From the NCBI RefSeq assembly GCF_009193325.2, contig NZ_CP059856.1, forward strand, positions 4,092,001-4,156,000: 64,000 nt of DNA, given 5' to 3'. This document shows, piece by piece, positions 25,654 through 36,200 of the stretch; position 1 is the first letter of the stretch, and every line of letters starts with the position of its first letter. The notes under the pieces were generated by a model. That model searched no databases. It worked only from the letters and a program-made list of their open reading frames with translations, and was not told the origin of the DNA. Origin of the DNA: Bacteroides zhangwenhongii (GTDB lineage: Bacteria; Bacteroidota; Bacteroidia; Bacteroidales; Bacteroidaceae). The translations under genes and the position numbers were made by a program.

Positions 25654-28011
25654 ATGAGTATTAAAGTTTTTTTTGTAGCTACTATACTAACATCTTGCAC
25701 TATGGTGCAGATGCTTGCTCAGGTATCTATTGGTAAATCAAGCAATATATTTGCCAATTATGAATTGGCAGATAAATTTCAGGATTTTACTTTAGGAGGT
25801 AAATTATCTAATATTAGTTTATCGGTTTACCCTCGGGAGATAAACGATACAGATAATTTCTGGTTTGAGTTTCAGACGACAGTAGGTAAGGACTATTATT
25901 ATGTGATGCCTGCTGCAGGAAAACGTGAACCTCTTTTTGATAAAGGGAAGATGGCTATGCAGTTGAGTGAATTTACCAAAGGTGTAGTAGATAGAAATAA
26001 ACTGGATATCTCATCTGTAACTTTTGCCAAAGACCAAGGCTCGTTTGAATTTGATTATAAGAGTAAACGATATAGCTATAATCGTTTGACGGGTAAGTTG
26101 ACATTAGTAGAGAAGAAAGAAGAAAAGAAGGAACCGGAAGAACCAATTTATAGTTGGATGACTTTTTCGCCTGATAAAAAGTATATTTTGTATGCTAAGA
26201 ACCACAACTTGTATGTAAAGGGGAATAAAGCATTGGGAGTGGATACAACCGAGGTGCAGTTGACTACTGATGGGGTAGAAAACTTTTCTTATGCTCGTGA
26301 AGAGGAAGCTGGGGAGAATGGAGAAGTACCGACAACGGCGCTTTGGTGTCCCGATAATCGCCATATCTATGTTGTACGTGATGATAACCGTTTGTTGCGA
26401 GACTTCTGGGTAATCAATTCATTGGAAGATTCTCCTTCGTTGATAAAGTATAAATATGAGTTTCCTGGTGATAAGTATGTTACTCAAAATGAATTGACGA
26501 TTATTGATATTGTAGAGAAAACGGCAAAAAAGGCGAAGATAGACAAATGGAAAGACCAATACATAATGCCTCTTCATGTTACTTCAGATAGCAAATACTT
26601 GTTCTTTGAACGTACTAAGCGTACTTGGGATGAGGTAGATGTGTGTTCTGTTAACCTCTCAACTATGGAAGTAAAGGAAGTTATTCACGAAGAAGATAAA
26701 CCATATCGTGATCCACATGCCCGTAATGTTGCAATCTTAAATGATGGAAAAGATATTCTATTCCGTTCAGAGCGTACTGGTTGGGGGCATTATTATCATT
26801 ATGATGGAGATGGAAACCTTAAGAATGTGATGACTTCCGGTGAATGGGTAACAGGTTATATTAATTCTATTGATACGCTGAAACGCAAAGTTTATCTGTA
26901 TGGATATGGAAAAGATAAAAAAGTGAATCCTTTCTATTACATGCTTTATGAGGTTGATATTGACAAAGAAGGAGTAACTCCTTTGAGCACGGAAGACGGA
27001 CAGCATAATGTGAATTTCTTGAAATCCCATAATTACTATGTAGACACCTATTCAAGAGTGGATATGGAGCCTAAAATTATGCTGAAAGATAGAAAAGGCA
27101 AGGTGATTATGGAGTTGGCAAAACCAGATCTGGATTTAGTTTATGCATCAGGCTGGAAAAAACCGGAACGTTTTGTCGTGAAGGCAGCCGATAATGTTAC
27201 AGATTTGTATGGAGTGATGTGGAAACCGTCTGACTTTGATCCGGAGAAGAAATATCCGATTATTTCGGTTGTTTATCCCGGACCTTATTTCGGATTTGTA
27301 CCTACTAACTTTACACTAGATGATAGTTATTGTACTCGCATGGCGCAACTCGGCTTTATTGTAATTACAGTAGGGCATCGAGGTGATACACCGATGCGCG
27401 GTAAGGCTTACCATCGTTATGGTTATGGTAATATGCGCGATTACCCACTGGCGGATGATAAATATGCGATTGAACAGCTAGCGCAACGTCATTCATTTAT
27501 TGATGGAAAGAAAGTGGGTATTTACGGCCATTCCGGTGGTGGATTTATGGCTGCGGCTGCTATTTGTACCTATCCGGACTTTTATACGGCCGCTGTGTCT
27601 TGTTCCGGTAACCATGATAACAGTATTTATAATCGTGGATGGGGAGAGTGTTATAATGGTGTGAAAGAAGTGGAAAAGGTGGTGAAGGACAGTTTAGGCA
27701 ACGAGACGAAAGAATATGAATATAAGTTCAGTGTAAAGTCGAATGCAGAAATTGCTAAGAACCTGAAAGGCCATCTGATGCTTGTGACAGGAGATATGGA
27801 TAAGAATGTTAATCCTGCACACACTTATCGCATGGCTAAAGCACTGATTGAAGCTGGTAAAGATTTTGATATGTTGGTGATTCCGGGAGCTGGTCATGGA
27901 TATGGTTCTGCAGATAAATATTTTGAAAGGAAAATGTATCGCTTTTTTGCCAAGCATTTACTGGGTGATGCTCGTGCAGACTGTTGGGAAGATATAAACC
28001 GTAGTAAATAA
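25654..28011 (+). CDS. S9-family serine peptidase (DPP-IV-like), first of two
   Basis: The 785-residue product starts with a signal sequence (MSIKVFFVATILTSCTMVQM) and has a beta-propeller N-terminal part (YSWMTFSPDKKYILYAKNHN) and a C-terminal alpha/beta-hydrolase. The triad is visible: Ser627 in GIYGHSGGGFMAAAA, Asp716 in TGDMDKNVNP and His748 in PGAGHGYG. Such enzymes release di- or tripeptides from peptide N-termini, often after proline, in the periplasm or at the outer membrane. It lies 36 bp after the PKD-like gene in the operon. Confidence 0.93.
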   Translation: MSIKVFFVATILTSCTMVQMLAQVSIGKSSNIFANYELADKFQDFTLGGKLSNISLSVYPREINDTDNFWFEFQTTVGKDYYYVMPAAGKREPLFDKGKMAMQLSEFTKGVVDRNKLDISSVTFAKDQGSFEFDYKSKRYSYNRLTGKLTLVEKKEEKKEPEEPIYSWMTFSPDKKYILYAKNHNLYVKGNKALGVDTTEVQLTTDGVENFSYAREEEAGENGEVPTTALWCPDNRHIYVVRDDNRLLRDFWVINSLEDSPSLIKYKYEFPGDKYVTQNELTIIDIVEKTAKKAKIDKWKDQYIMPLHVTSDSKYLFFERTKRTWDEVDVCSVNLSTMEVKEVIHEEDKPYRDPHARNVAILNDGKDILFRSERTGWGHYYHYDGDGNLKNVMTSGEWVTGYINSIDTLKRKVYLYGYGKDKKVNPFYYMLYEVDIDKEGVTPLSTEDGQHNVNFLKSHNYYVDTYSRVDMEPKIMLKDRKGKVIMELAKPDLDLVYASGWKKPERFVVKAADNVTDLYGVMWKPSDFDPEKKYPIISVVYPGPYFGFVPTNFTLDDSYCTRMAQLGFIVITVGHRGDTPMRGKAYHRYGYGNMRDYPLADDKYAIEQLAQRHSFIDGKKVGIYGHSGGGFMAAAAICTYPDFYTAAVSCSGNHDNSIYNRGWGECYNGVKEVEKVVKDSLGNETKEYEYKFSVKSNAEIAKNLKGHLMLVTGDMDKNVNPAHTYRMAKALIEAGKDFDMLVIPGAGHGYGSADKYFERKMYRFFAKHLLGDARADCWEDINRSK

Positions 28012-28029
28012 GGCAATAGATTAAACTAT

Positions 28030-30768
28030 ATGAAGAACTCTTTCTTTAGATATTTGTGTTTGGTAGCTGCGCTGCTGTCATACAACTCTGCCGGAGCAGA
28101 ACAAAAAGTGAAAGATCAACCTGCCGAACGACAGTCTCACTTATTGAAACCATTGGATATAGCAGCTTGTATGTCGTGGAAGCGCGTCGAATCACCCGAT
28201 ATTTCTCCGACAGGGCGATGGGTAACTTATCGCATTGCTCCGATGGAATATAATCCCGATGATAAGGAGTCTAAGATATTACATCTGTTTGATTCGCGTA
28301 CACGGAAAGAAATAGCATTGTCTGATGTCGAGCAGATTCAATATTATGATGCAGACCAGGCTATTTATTATCAGCAGGCGGATACTGCTGGAAATATGAA
28401 GACAATATTAATGTCGTTACCGTCCGGAGTGAAAACGGAGTGGGTGTATAAAGAATCTTTCCATCCTGTAGAAGGAGTTCCTTATTCGGTATCTGTAACC
28501 AATGTACCGGAAGATACGGTTAGCCATATTCCGGCTTTCGACCGCTTGGTAGTACGTCATCTTAAAACTGGAACTGCATTTCAGATTGACAGTATAGGCT
28601 ACTATACGCTGTATAATCAGAATCGTTCAATTCTTTTTATTCGTAAACAGGCCAAAGGAAATGCTTTGTGTTATGGTCCACTGGCTGGTCCTTACCAAAC
28701 TATTTATCAAAGCTCCGTCAAGAAAGAACCTTCTTCTTTCAGCCTTGATGCCAAACAGATGACTGGAGAGTTTACAGTGAACGATTCTTTATGGTATAAT
28801 TTCTCTTTAAAGAAGAATACCTGTGATTTGGTCTTTGACCGTAAAGAGATTATTCTCCCTACAGGAATGGAACTTGCCCGGGCAACTCTATCACATAGCC
28901 AGAAATTTCTGACAATTGAGCTCAGACCCTATCAGGGAAAAGTGAGTAAAGATAAAAAAGAAGAGAAGGTAAAGCCTGATGAGAGCTTCGAGCTGGAATT
29001 ATGGACTTGGGATGAATATGAAGTTCCTACTTTGCAGACGCGCGATCGTTATTTCCATCCCCAGTATTCGAAATATATCTATGATATTGCTTCTAAAAAA
29101 ATGATGGAAGTGGCTCCCAGTTATGCCAATTTGTTGGAGCCGGACCGTGCGGAAGAAATTCATTATGTACTTTATACGGACGAAACTCCTTATCGTATGC
29201 AGAAAGAATGGCTTAATGAAATGCCGTTTGACATCTATTCTGTGAATGTGCATACGGGAGAAAAACAATTAGTAGGACGTAACTACAGGACAAGGCCGCG
29301 GTGGTCGCCAAACGGTAAATGGGCGGTGATGTATGATCCTATGGCGAAAGTCTGGAATAAATTTGATGGAGCTACAGGCAAGCTAACCGATATATCGACT
29401 GCTATCGGTTATCCTATATTTGAAGAAGACTATGACAAACCGAATCCTGCACCTGCTTATGGTATTGCAGGTTGGACTGCTGAAGGCAATAATGTATTGA
29501 TTTATGACGCTTATGACTGGTGGAAGATAGATTTGACAGGAGAACGTCAGTCGGAGTGCCTTACGAAGGGATATGGACGTAAAAACCGGAAATTTATCCG
29601 TAAAATGACTAGCAATATTGATAAGGAAGTTTTTGATTCGGATGAAAAGATTATGGTGAGTGTCTGGGATACTGATACTATGGATGAAGAAATATGCTTG
29701 CTTGATATGAAAGGTAATCTGAAAAAACTGATGGGAGGTCCTTATATCTATGCAATTCACCGCTTCTCTGATAACCAGAAGTATTGTATCTGGAATCGTC
29801 AGAACATATCGGAATTTCGTGATTTATGGTGGAGTAAATCGGATTTCTCCAATCCAATCAGAATAACAACTGCTAATCCCCAACAAAATGAATATAAATG
29901 GGGAACGGTTAAGCTTCTGGAGTGGACGAATTACGAGAATAAGCCGAACAAAGGGCTGCTTTATCTTCCCGAAGATTATGATCCTAAGAAAGAATATCCA
30001 GTATTGGTACAATTTTATGAGACTCACTCTGGCGGATTGAATACTTATAATGCTCCAGGTTTGAGCAGTGCAATGGCGGATGTGATGTACTTTGTGAGTA
30101 ATGGGTACATTGTATTTATGCCGGATGTACATTTTACTGTAGGAACGCCGGGACAGAGCTGCTATGATGCCGTAGTAAGCGGAACGAAATACCTGATAGA
30201 GCAGGGAATAGCACATCCGGGGAAAATAGGTCTTCAGGGACATAGTTGGTCAGGTTTCCAGGCTAGTTATCTGGTGACAAAGACGGATATATTTACTTGT
30301 GCTAATATTGGGGCTCCTATTACTGATATGGTAACCGGTTATTTGGGTATTCGTGGTGGAAGCGGTTTGCCGCGTTATTTCATGTATGAAGAATGGCAAA
30401 GCCGTATGGGAAAGAGTTTGTGGGAAGCCAAGGATAAATATTTGGCAAGTTCTGCTATTGTGGAAGCGGATAAAATACATACCCCATTATTAATTTGGCA
30501 TAATGATAAGGATGAGGCTGTTGCCTACGAACAAGGTCGTGCACTTTATTTAGCAATGCGTCGTTTGCAACGTCCGGCATGGCATCTTAATTACAAAGGT
30601 GAAGGACATTTTCTTGGTAGTCAGGCAGCACAAAAAGACTGGACTATCCGAATGAAACAGTTCTTTGATTATTACCTGAAAGGAACGAAAGAACCGCGTT
30701 GGATGAAAGAGGGTATTCATCTAAGAGAGCGCGGAATTGATCAGAAATATGACTTACTAGAAAAATAA
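28030..30768 (+). CDS. S9-family serine peptidase, second of two
   Basis: The 912-residue product has a signal peptide, a long propeller domain and a catalytic domain with Ser739 in GLQGHSWSGFQASYL, Asp828 in HNDKDEAV and His860 in GEGHFLGS. The propeller part is longer than in the previous enzyme and includes a charged insert (KVSKDKKEEKVKPDESFELE). The two S9 enzymes are diverged from each other and probably cut different peptides. It follows the first S9 gene by 18 bp and precedes a small lipocalin-like gene by 4 bp. Confidence 0.93.
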   Translation: MKNSFFRYLCLVAALLSYNSAGAEQKVKDQPAERQSHLLKPLDIAACMSWKRVESPDISPTGRWVTYRIAPMEYNPDDKESKILHLFDSRTRKEIALSDVEQIQYYDADQAIYYQQADTAGNMKTILMSLPSGVKTEWVYKESFHPVEGVPYSVSVTNVPEDTVSHIPAFDRLVVRHLKTGTAFQIDSIGYYTLYNQNRSILFIRKQAKGNALCYGPLAGPYQTIYQSSVKKEPSSFSLDAKQMTGEFTVNDSLWYNFSLKKNTCDLVFDRKEIILPTGMELARATLSHSQKFLTIELRPYQGKVSKDKKEEKVKPDESFELELWTWDEYEVPTLQTRDRYFHPQYSKYIYDIASKKMMEVAPSYANLLEPDRAEEIHYVLYTDETPYRMQKEWLNEMPFDIYSVNVHTGEKQLVGRNYRTRPRWSPNGKWAVMYDPMAKVWNKFDGATGKLTDISTAIGYPIFEEDYDKPNPAPAYGIAGWTAEGNNVLIYDAYDWWKIDLTGERQSECLTKGYGRKNRKFIRKMTSNIDKEVFDSDEKIMVSVWDTDTMDEEICLLDMKGNLKKLMGGPYIYAIHRFSDNQKYCIWNRQNISEFRDLWWSKSDFSNPIRITTANPQQNEYKWGTVKLLEWTNYENKPNKGLLYLPEDYDPKKEYPVLVQFYETHSGGLNTYNAPGLSSAMADVMYFVSNGYIVFMPDVHFTVGTPGQSCYDAVVSGTKYLIEQGIAHPGKIGLQGHSWSGFQASYLVTKTDIFTCANIGAPITDMVTGYLGIRGGSGLPRYFMYEEWQSRMGKSLWEAKDKYLASSAIVEADKIHTPLLIWHNDKDEAVAYEQGRALYLAMRRLQRPAWHLNYKGEGHFLGSQAAQKDWTIRMKQFFDYYLKGTKEPRWMKEGIHLRERGIDQKYDLLEK

Positions 30769-30772
30769 AAAA

Positions 30773-31192
30773 ATGAAGAAACTATTAATTACAGTAATAG
30801 CTCTGTCTTGCTTTGCATTCAGCAGCTACGGACAAGACAAGGTGGAAAAACAAATTATTGGTAAATGGTGTAATCCTTATACCTATGAATCTACTGGTGA
30901 ACTCAAAGGATTTGAGTTTGAGAAAGGTGGTAAATGTTCTGCTATCAATATTCCTTCTTTAGATTTAAAAACTTGGAAGATTGATAATGGTTATTTAATC
31001 GTTGAAGGATTTAGCAAAGGGGAAGATGGGAAGACGGAAGTGTATAAAACACGTGAACGTATTGGTTATGTAACATCTGATTCATTGGAACTGGTTGTTC
31101 AGGAAGCACAGCCGCGGTTGGCTTTTCTGTATCTGAATATGAAGTCGATAAAGAAGTTGGTGACTCCGGAAGTTGCACCAAAAGAAAAGTAA
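30773..31192 (+). CDS. Lipocalin-like secreted protein
   Basis: The 139-residue product has a signal peptide (MKKLLITVIALSCFAFSSYG) and then a small beta-barrel-like domain opening IIGKWCNPYTYES and continuing KGFEFEKGGKCSAINI, a pattern of the small Bacteroides lipocalin-like proteins. No enzyme motif is seen. It is the last gene of locus A and has no counterpart in locus B. Function unknown; it may bind a hydrophobic ligand or protect the peptidases. Confidence 0.65.
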   Translation: MKKLLITVIALSCFAFSSYGQDKVEKQIIGKWCNPYTYESTGELKGFEFEKGGKCSAINIPSLDLKTWKIDNGYLIVEGFSKGEDGKTEVYKTRERIGYVTSDSLELVVQEAQPRLAFLYLNMKSIKKLVTPEVAPKEK

Positions 31193-31246
31193 TAAATCTC
31201 TCTCTTAATAATTTAGTGTTAATTTAGCATTATGTTGCTAATAGAA

Positions 31247-31286
31247 GCACCTTGTCGTAGGGATTACGATGGGGTGTCTTTTACTT
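31247..31286 (+). terminator. Terminator of locus A
   Basis: CACCTTGTCGTA and TACGATGGGGTG form a stem with three wobble pairs and are followed by TCTTTTACTTTTTT. A small TTAGCA/TGCTAA hairpin precedes it by about 15 bp. The same two-hairpin arrangement with related sequence ends locus B at 45822-45876. Confidence 0.85.
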
Positions 31287-31392
31287 TTTTATATCAGAAT
31301 TGTAGCTCATTACGTAAATATTTATCAAATTATTACGATATGTTCTGAACAATTTAATATTATATTTAGCATGGAATATCGCTATTTAATTG

Positions 31393-31400
31393 TATTTTTG
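31393..31400 (+). promoter_or_regulatory. Bacteroides -7 element for sigma gene B
   Basis: TATTTTTG is an exact match with ATG (for TTG) 19 bp upstream. Transcription would begin near 31407, only about 10 nt before the chosen start codon, so the mRNA would be nearly leaderless. Confidence 0.5.
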
Positions 31401-31416
31401 GCACAAAATGCCCAAA

Positions 31417-31986
31417 ATGGATAGCAGAGAGATTTCCATAGAACAGATAAATAAACTGGATGCTACAGCTTTCCGTATGCTTTATAAGACTTATTATAAG
31501 GCATTGGTTTGTTATGCAATACAGATAACAGGGGAGTCTGGAGCTGCAGAGGATATTGTACAGGAACTGTTTTCTACTCTTTGGGAAAAGCAATTATCAT
31601 TTAAGTCATTGGTGTCATTGAAGGCCTATCTATATAATTCCGTTCGGAATGCTTCAATTGATTATCTCAAACATAAAGATGTTGAATTTGATTATTTGCA
31701 GAAGATAATAGAATCACATCAGGAATACAGAGTAGGAGATGAGGAAGAAGATGATTTCTTTACAGAGGAGATTTTTCGGCAACTTTTTATGACTATTGAT
31801 TCTTTGCCGGAACGTTGCAAACAGGTCTTTTTGTTGCATATGGAGGGTAAGAAGAATGAAGAAATAGCAGCTGCGCTTTATGTTTCTCTTGAGACCGTTA
31901 AAACGCAAAAGAAACGGGCGATGTCTTTGCTCCGGAAAAAGTTAAGTCCATATCATTTTGCATTGCTTTTGTCTATTCTTCCATAA
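31417..31986 (+). CDS. ECF sigma factor of locus B
   Basis: The 189-residue product has region 2 (RMLYKTYYKALVCYAIQI, AAEDIVQELFSTLWEKQ) and region 4 (DSLPERCKQVFLLHMEGKKN, ALYVSLETVKTQKKRAMSLL). I chose the ATG at 31417 because it gives exactly the length of the locus A sigma factor and aligns with its start; ATGs at 31408 and 31390 are also in frame, but 31390 lies upstream of the predicted transcription start. It should activate the SusC/SusD operon of locus B. The FecR gene follows after 71 bp. Confidence 0.9.
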   Translation: MDSREISIEQINKLDATAFRMLYKTYYKALVCYAIQITGESGAAEDIVQELFSTLWEKQLSFKSLVSLKAYLYNSVRNASIDYLKHKDVEFDYLQKIIESHQEYRVGDEEEDDFFTEEIFRQLFMTIDSLPERCKQVFLLHMEGKKNEEIAAALYVSLETVKTQKKRAMSLLRKKLSPYHFALLLSILP

Positions 31987-32057
31987 AAAAGATATTTTTT
32001 GAAAAAAAGTTGTTTTAACTTGTCCCTCATTTTATTTGTTTAGTCGTCTTTATATAA

Positions 32058-33257
32058 ATGATGCAAAAACATATAATGGAACGCAAAAGAAATATAAATT
32101 CTATAATTCATGACCAGCTACTAGGACAGCTTTCGGAAGAAGAAGAGAAACGATTGCAAGTTTGGATTGAAAGTTCTTTAGAAAATAAAAAGAACTATGA
32201 AAGTCTAATGCAAGATACTGATTTGTCTGAAAGATACCGTCAATTTGCAACAGTGGACGAGGAACAGGCCTGGAAAAAGTTTCAGGAAAAACATTTTCAA
32301 GTTCGTGGAATCCATCGCAGGATGCTTTGGAGATATGCTGCTATCTTTATGATCCCTATAATTATTGGTGCTGCTATTTGGGTGGGAATGTGGCGAAACG
32401 CTGATACCGTACCTGTAAGAGTACAGGATGATCAATTAGCAATGATACGTTCGGAAAAGATGGGAAAGCAGAAAGCTACTCTTGTATTGGCCGGCGGGCA
32501 GGAAATTGAATTGAAATCGGCTTCCCATCAATCGTTGCAGGACTCGACTATCTTGCCGATATTATCTCCAGAAGTTATGGAAGAAACACAATCAGAAAAT
32601 GGAGACGTTACTGCTACTGACAATAATAAATTGGTCACTTATGATGATAGTGAATTTTGGCTCACTTTTGAGGATGGAACAAAAGTGCATTTGAACTATA
32701 ATACGACTTTAAAGTATCCGTCGCATTTTAGTGCAGCTAGTCGTACTGTTTATTTGGATGGAGAGGCCTATTTTCAAATAGCTAAAGACGACCGTCCGTT
32801 CCGGGTTATAACAGCAAATGGGATTGTCAAGCAATATGGTACCTCTTTTAATGTCAATACACATGTAGCCGGAGTCACGAAAGTGGTATTGGTGGAAGGA
32901 GCTATCAGTGTTCTTCCTAATCAGGGGGATGAGCATAAGATACATCCGGGGGAACTGGCCGTCCTAAATGGAGCAACACAGGATGTTCAAATCAGCAAGG
33001 TAGATATAGAACCTTATATAGCTTGGAATAGCGGACGTTTTGTATTTGATAATTGTTCTTTGGAAACCCTTATGGAGGTGATATCCCGTTGGTATGATAA
33101 GAAAATAATGTTTGAAGATGAAGATATAAAGACGATACGTTTTACCGGCGACCTTGATCGTTACGGTTCTATAATCCCTATATTAAAAGCAATTCAAAGA
33201 GTTACTCATCTGGAAATGGATGTTGAAGGAGAAGCTATTATTATTAGAAGAGAATAA
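32058..33257 (+). CDS. FecR-type anti-sigma factor of locus B
   Basis: The 399-residue product has a cytoplasmic N-terminal part, one membrane segment at about residues 93-113 (YAAIFMIPIIIGAAIWVGMW), a FecR domain (FWLTFEDGTKVHLNYNTTLK then EAYFQIAKDDRPFRVITANG) and a C-terminal DUF4974 domain (EPYIAWNSGRFVFDNCSLET). It pairs with the preceding sigma factor. The start may be 32076 (MERKRNIN) instead. It precedes susC by 39 bp, the same spacing as in locus A. Confidence 0.92.
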   Translation: MMQKHIMERKRNINSIIHDQLLGQLSEEEEKRLQVWIESSLENKKNYESLMQDTDLSERYRQFATVDEEQAWKKFQEKHFQVRGIHRRMLWRYAAIFMIPIIIGAAIWVGMWRNADTVPVRVQDDQLAMIRSEKMGKQKATLVLAGGQEIELKSASHQSLQDSTILPILSPEVMEETQSENGDVTATDNNKLVTYDDSEFWLTFEDGTKVHLNYNTTLKYPSHFSAASRTVYLDGEAYFQIAKDDRPFRVITANGIVKQYGTSFNVNTHVAGVTKVVLVEGAISVLPNQGDEHKIHPGELAVLNGATQDVQISKVDIEPYIAWNSGRFVFDNCSLETLMEVISRWYDKKIMFEDEDIKTIRFTGDLDRYGSIIPILKAIQRVTHLEMDVEGEAIIIRRE

Positions 33258-33286
33258 AACAATTATTAACCACATTTACTAAAAAA

Positions 33287-33294
33287 GGAGGAGG
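33287..33294 (+). promoter_or_regulatory. Strong Shine-Dalgarno sequence before susC of locus B
   Basis: GGAGGAGG ends 2 bp before the ATG at 33297, with the earlier GGAGG ending 5 bp before it. A purine-rich core this close to the anti-SD consensus is unusual in Bacteroides, where most genes lack one, and the paralogous susC of locus A does not have it. Confidence 0.6.
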
Positions 33295-33296
33295 CC

Positions 33297-36200
33297 ATGC
33301 AAATTAAAAGGGCCAGAGAGCGTATTGTGATGTCTCTCTGTATTATTTTTCTGTTGTTCGCACCGACATCGGCTACAGCACAGTCTAATTCAATGAAAGT
33401 ATCCCTTAATTTAAAGTCTGCATCAGTTAAAGAGTTTTTTGATGCAGTGAAAGCTCAGACAGGTTTGAACTTTATCTATAACACTGAGCAAGTAAAGAGT
33501 ATGTCTCGTATCACGATCCAAAGTAAGGGACAACCTATCACTGAAGTTTTGGATAAAGTATTGGCTAACACAGGCTATACTTACGAGATTGAAGGCAATA
33601 TTGTGACTATTGTATACAAACAGTCCAAAGAGAAGAAAAAAATTATAACCGGAGTGGTAGTAGATGAGGGAGGAGAACCCTTGCCGGGTGTCACTGTTCT
33701 GATTATGGGGAAAGAGAGGAACATCGGCACGATGACGGATGCGGAAGGGGCTTTTTCTTTGGGACTGCCTGACAAAAATGTTATTGTGCGTATCTCTTTC
33801 GTTGGGATGCAACCGATAGAGATCCATACCGCAAAGTTGAATTTGGACAAGACACATACATTTCGGTTGAAACCGGACTCAAAGCAATTGGATGAGGTGG
33901 TGGTGACCGGCTATGCGAAAATCAGCAAGAATAGTTTTACAGGTACGTCTGTAACGGTATCTGCCGACCAACTGATGTCCGTCTCAAAGACAAACGTACT
34001 GGGTGCTTTGCAGGTGTTCGACCCTTCATTTCGTATTGCAGAAAACAACCTGATGGGGTCCAACCCAAACAACGTCCCCGAGTTGTATATCCGTGGGCGT
34101 TCCGGAATCGGAACTACCGAACTAGCTGCCGAAGACCTCTCTAAATCAGCGTTGAAGAATAATCCGAACCTTCCTACGTTTATTATGGACGGATTCGAAA
34201 TCAGTGTACAGAAACTGTACGATATGGATCCGAGTCGCATCGAGAGTATTACGATTCTGAAAGATGCCGCTGCTACGGCAATGTATGGTTCGCGTGCTGC
34301 CAACGGGGTGGTGATTATTACAACTGTGATTCCGAAGCCGGGGAAAATTAATGTAAATTATAATTTTACCGGTACATTGGAATATCCGGATCTAACAGAT
34401 TACAATCTGATGGACGCTAAGGAGAAGTTGCAGACAGAGGTTGCGGCAGGACTGTTTAAGGCCGATCCGGAAAGTGCAACATTCATTAGCGAGCAGAACA
34501 GGCTGGACCAGATTTATCATAAGAAACTGAATAATGTGGTTCGTGGTGTGAATACTTACTGGCTGTCGAAACCTCTCCGTACAGTGTTCAATCACAAACA
34601 CAGTTTGTATCTTGACGGTGGAACAGAGAACCTGCGTTGGGGGGTCGACTTGTCGTACAACAACGATGCCGGTGTGATGAAAGATTCGTATCGTGACCGT
34701 ATGTCAGGAGGTCTCTCTTTGTCATACACCTTGGGAAACTTCCAGTTGCGCAACAGCTTCTCTTACACCTATACTAACTCTTCAGATTCACCCTACGGCA
34801 GCTTTGCGGATTATACCTCCAAACTGCCCTACGACGTATATTTGGATGAGAATGGTAAGTATTTGGAGATGACGTATGGATGGAACGGAACCAGCGGAGG
34901 CGAGAATCCTTTGTACGAGGCTACATTGGGAAGCTACAGCCGTGATAAGTCGTGGGAATTGATAAACAATACGGAGTTGTTGTGGAACATTACTCCGCAT
35001 TGGTTGCTCAAAGGTCAGTTTAGTGTGACCAAATCCAATTCGGAAGCCAATGATTTCTTGGATCCGCTTTCAAAGAAAAACAGCGATAGACTGTCATTGA
35101 ATAATGTTGTTTCCGGTCAGTTGAATATCGTTACTGCCAACAGTTTGTCGTGGGACGCTACGTTGACCTTGTCTTACAACCGTAACATCAAAAAGAACAG
35201 CTTGAATTTCCTTGTCGGTATGAATGCCACATCAAGCACAGGCACCGGGCTTTCTATTGATTACCGAGGCTTTCCTTCCGGTACTCTCTCGTCGGTAGGC
35301 TATGCAAACTCTATATATGGCATGCCCTCAGCATCCGATTCCAAGAGTCGCTTGTTTGGTGCGTTGGGCACTTTCAATTATTCGTACGACAACATCTACT
35401 TAGCCGATGTGTCCATACGTCTCGACGGAAACTCCGAGTTTGGAGCCGATAAGCGTTTTGCACCTTTTTTCTCGGGCGGTTTGGGGCTGAATATCCACAA
35501 TTATTCGTTCATGAAGGATATGGAATGGCTGGAACGTCTGAAAATACGTACCACTTACGGTGTTACCGGTAAAGTGAATTTTTCACCCTATGATGCACAG
35601 ACTATGTATCGGATTATCAACGACAACTGGTATAAGACTGGTTTGGGAGCTTCATTGATAGCGTTGGGTAACCGCAATTTAGGCTGGGAAAAAACCAGAA
35701 ACTGGGATTTGGGCTTGGATTTGAACATATTGAACGGATTGATTCAGTTGGACTTCTCTTATTACCGCAAGAAGACGGTCGATTTGGTCAACAGCGTGAC
35801 TTTGCCCAGTTCTACGGGCTTTACTTCATACAAGGATAATATTGGTGAAGTGATGAACAAAGGAGTAGAAATCCAGTTGCGCAGTAACCTTTTCCAGAAC
35901 AAAGATTGGTTAGTAGCTCTGTTTGCCAACTTAGGACACAATAAAAATGAAATTCTGAAGATCTCGGACAGCTTGAAAGATTACAATAACAAAGTCTTGG
36001 CGAAATACGATGATTATGATAAAGCTTACGAAAGAGCGGATGGGAAATATGCACAAACCTATTTGCAATATGTGGAAGGTGGATCGTTGACTTCTATTTT
36101 CGGAGTTCGTTCTTTGGGTATTAACCCGGCAGACGGTAAAGAGATTTTTGTGAAAAAAGACGGTTCGATTACTTATGACTGGGCTGCTTCCGATCAGGTG

